Source: a virus. Taken from it: DNA of 64,000 nucleotides. Position numbers and translations under genes: made by a program. Numbering within the stretch: position 1 is the stretch's first letter; each line of letters begins with the position of its first letter. This document shows, in pieces, positions 62,776 through 64,000 of the stretch. The notes under the pieces are model-generated. The model saw only the letters and a program-made list of their open reading frames with translations. It was not told where the DNA came from and made no database searches. The stretch lies in the IMG/VR virus record IMGVR_UViG_3300038427_000657, positions 62,001 through 126,000 of that record. One strand, given 5' to 3'.

Positions 62776-63324
62776 TTATTTTTCGGCGGTATAAGCTTCG
62801 TTGAGTTTCTTTTGACGTTCTTCTTCTTTATCTTCATGAACCCTTTTCCAAATTTTAACTAATTCATCATCATCGTTGACTTGAAAATCTTCGGGATTAC
62901 GAACATGTTTTTTACAAGTGGTTACTAGCCATCCTTTTGTATTTCTACCAACTTCTTCATCCATTCTACCACATTCTTCACAAATATTATGAGAAAGACT
63001 TTCAGTAAAGTCAACCATTCCTCTAACGTAATCATCACCACCACTGTAATAAAATCTAAGACCTGAAAATTTTTCTTTGACTTGAAGGGCTACAACCTGT
63101 GGAATTTTTCCAAGTTTTACTGCCCATTCATACCCTTCATCAACACATTTATTACGTTCATCAATACGGTATTGAATACTACTACAAAGAGTATTTATCA
63201 AATAAAACCAACCTTCATTCACAGCAAGACCCCAACACATACATGTTTCAGTCATTGGTTTGTGTCTGTTAGCAAAAATTTTTGGATATTTTTGACAAAG
63301 ATATTTATCTAATAATGAATGCAT
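62776..63324 (-). CDS. hypothetical protein, 182 aa
   Basis: Not recognised. Contains CMCWGLAVNEGWFYLINTLCS, then a middle segment VALQVKEKFSGLRFYYSGGDDYVRG and CEECGRMDEEVGRNTKGWLVTTCKKH, a zinc-ribbon-like Cys quartet. Similar proteins occur in other phages, from memory, but without assigned role. Confidence 0.65.
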   Translation of the reverse strand: MHSLLDKYLCQKYPKIFANRHKPMTETCMCWGLAVNEGWFYLINTLCSSIQYRIDERNKCVDEGYEWAVKLGKIPQVVALQVKEKFSGLRFYYSGGDDYVRGMVDFTESLSHNICEECGRMDEEVGRNTKGWLVTTCKKHVRNPEDFQVNDDDELVKIWKRVHEDKEEERQKKLNEAYTAEK

Positions 63325-63332
63325 AGTATAAT

Positions 63333-63536
63333 TTACTGGTGAGAGTGATATGATGCTCCAGTATCTTCACTTCCTTCTACATGAACGTCATTTTTTTCTA
63401 AGTGAATTTTAATGATATTAGCAATACTCTTTTTCAATTCTTGAGAATCAAGTTCCATATTGGTTGTAAATCCATAATTTTCAAGAAGATTCAGAATATC
63501 TTCAGCTACTTGTTCGTAAGATATGATATTATCCAT
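63333..63536 (-). CDS. hypothetical protein, 67 aa
   Basis: Not recognised. Acidic, helical, ends with GASYHSHQ. Leaderless start: 6 bases from the -10 box. Confidence 0.6.
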   Translation of the reverse strand: MDNIISYEQVAEDILNLLENYGFTTNMELDSQELKKSIANIIKIHLEKNDVHVEGSEDTGASYHSHQ

Positions 63537-63542
63537 GATAAA

Positions 63543-63572
63543 ATTATATCACTACTCTACACACGGCGTCAA
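63543..63572 (-). promoter_or_regulatory. promoter for the 63536-61203 unit
   Basis: TTGACG, 18-bp spacer, extended -10 TGATATAAT; ATG 6 bases later. Confidence 0.7.
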
Positions 63573-63576
63573 CTTA

Positions 63577-64000
63577 TTATAAACTACTATTTTGATGATG
63601 GTCACCAGTTTCAAATATGGTTTTTTTATCCATTATATCCAACACTTCCTGAGTTGATAAAGGCTTAGCATAGCCATCCCATCCAACATCAAGAATTTTA
63701 GCATTAAGATTATCTGCCTGTGAGAATGGAAGACCATAATGAGAATGACCACAAATCATGTTAGCCCCGTGTTTAACATAATTCCAAACGTAAATAGGAT
63801 AATGACAAACCGAAAAATAATGGCCGTCAACAATAATTTCAGCATAGTTTCCAAGAAATATTATGCTCTTATATCTAAAGGGATATACTTCAATGTCATT
63901 AATTAGAGTACCATTTGAAAATCCATCATCTAATTCTAAATATTTTTTAGAAATTTCTCTTTGATAAATTTTCCACAGGGGATTATTGTGATTGCCCCAA
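63577..64000 (-). CDS. calcineurin-like metallophosphatase (5' end outside window)
   Basis: The reading frame is open from the window edge (64000) to its stop at 63577. Visible motifs: GNHNNPLWKIYQRE (GNHD-type metal site), VDGHYFSVCHYPIYVWN (the family's catalytic His region) and GANMICGHSHYG, followed by LDVGWDGYAKPLS. It hydrolyses phosphodiesters or phosphomonoesters with two metals. Only the C-terminal about 140 residues are present; the N-terminal DxH motif lies beyond the edge. Confidence 0.82.
   Translation of the reverse strand, partial: WGNHNNPLWKIYQREISKKYLELDDGFSNGTLINDIEVYPFRYKSIIFLGNYAEIIVDGHYFSVCHYPIYVWNYVKHGANMICGHSHYGLPFSQADNLNAKILDVGWDGYAKPLSTQEVLDIMDKKTIFETGDHHQNSSL

Noticed and set aside
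600-63572. Recurring GTCAAGC blocks as dispersed repeats or CRISPR-like units
   Set aside because: They occur at gene starts with fixed distance to a TATAAT-like box; they are promoter -35 elements, not repeats with spacers. No CRISPR array was seen.

Overview
The window is a gene-dense stretch of about 64 kb, AT-rich, and reads as part of the genome of a very large tailed phage. The phage signatures are an rIIA/rIIB-like pair, T4-type RNA ligases with a polynucleotide kinase-phosphatase, free-standing GIY-YIG and HNH homing endonucleases, a YopX-family protein, MazG-like and deoxycytidylate deaminase enzymes, two tRNA or tRNA-like genes, and dozens of tiny unknown proteins in 4-base-overlap operons. 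No capsid, tail, terminase or DNA polymerase gene was recognised, so this looks like an accessory/early region. Almost all genes are on the minus strand; plus-strand genes occupy only about 17.3-20.0, 23.3-24.0 and 52.3-53.5 kb. No stretch longer than 300 bases lacks a gene. The host is not shown directly; a secreted HAF-repeat protein with a C-terminal FFRLRLN-type ending resembles proteins of Verrucomicrobiota, which is a weak hint only.

Layout. 0-6.4 kb: small unknowns, an RNA ligase, the HAF-repeat protein and a GIY-YIG endonuclease. 6.5-10.4 kb: rIIB-like and rIIA-like genes. 10.5-17 kb: small membrane proteins, a radical SAM enzyme with an unknown partner, and an AAA+ ATPase fused to an FtsH-type M41 peptidase. 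17.3-20 kb (plus strand): MazG-like, dual-specificity phosphatase and DUF551-like genes. 20-27 kb: two more RNA ligases, a CysC-like kinase, a SLOG-family protein and a SPOUT methyltransferase. 27.2-30 kb: a visibly GC-richer block of secreted/membrane proteins. 30.3-37 kb: ATP-grasp, two class II glutamine amidotransferases, a COOH-NH2 ligase and two amidoligases. 38.2-39.5 kb: a WGR-PARP. 39.5-44.1 kb: an operon with nicotinate phosphoribosyltransferase, PNKP, PRPP synthetase, YopX and OGFr-like genes. 45.4-50.2 kb: kinase, PP2C, vWA and nicotinamidase. 50.2-52.3 kb: three Nudix proteins, one fused to an NMN adenylyltransferase. 52.3-56.3 kb: dCMP deaminase, Hsp20, a large unknown, HNH, tRNAs and a CoaD-like enzyme. 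57.4-59.5 kb: glutamine-dependent NAD synthetase. 59.5-64 kb: small genes, ASCH, HNH and a metallophosphatase cut by the window end.

How they work together. Nicotinamidase, nicotinate phosphoribosyltransferase, PRPP synthetase, the adenylyltransferase-Nudix protein and NAD synthetase together form a complete deamidating (Preiss-Handler) route from nicotinamide to NAD+. The Nudix domain plus PRPP synthetase could recycle ADP-ribose, and a PARP is a built-in NAD+ consumer. The amidoligase/ATP-grasp/amidotransferase island looks like a separate peptide- or amide-bond-forming system. The nicotinamidase shares its operon with a kinase-phosphatase-vWA triad.

Expression. About thirty copies of one promoter type were found: GCTTGAC[A/T], usually a 16-bp spacer, then extended -10 TG[A/G]TATAAT. 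Many place the start codon exactly 6 or 9 bases after the -10 box, predicting leaderless or nearly leaderless mRNAs. In nine cases the stop codon of the preceding gene is the TGA inside the -35 box.
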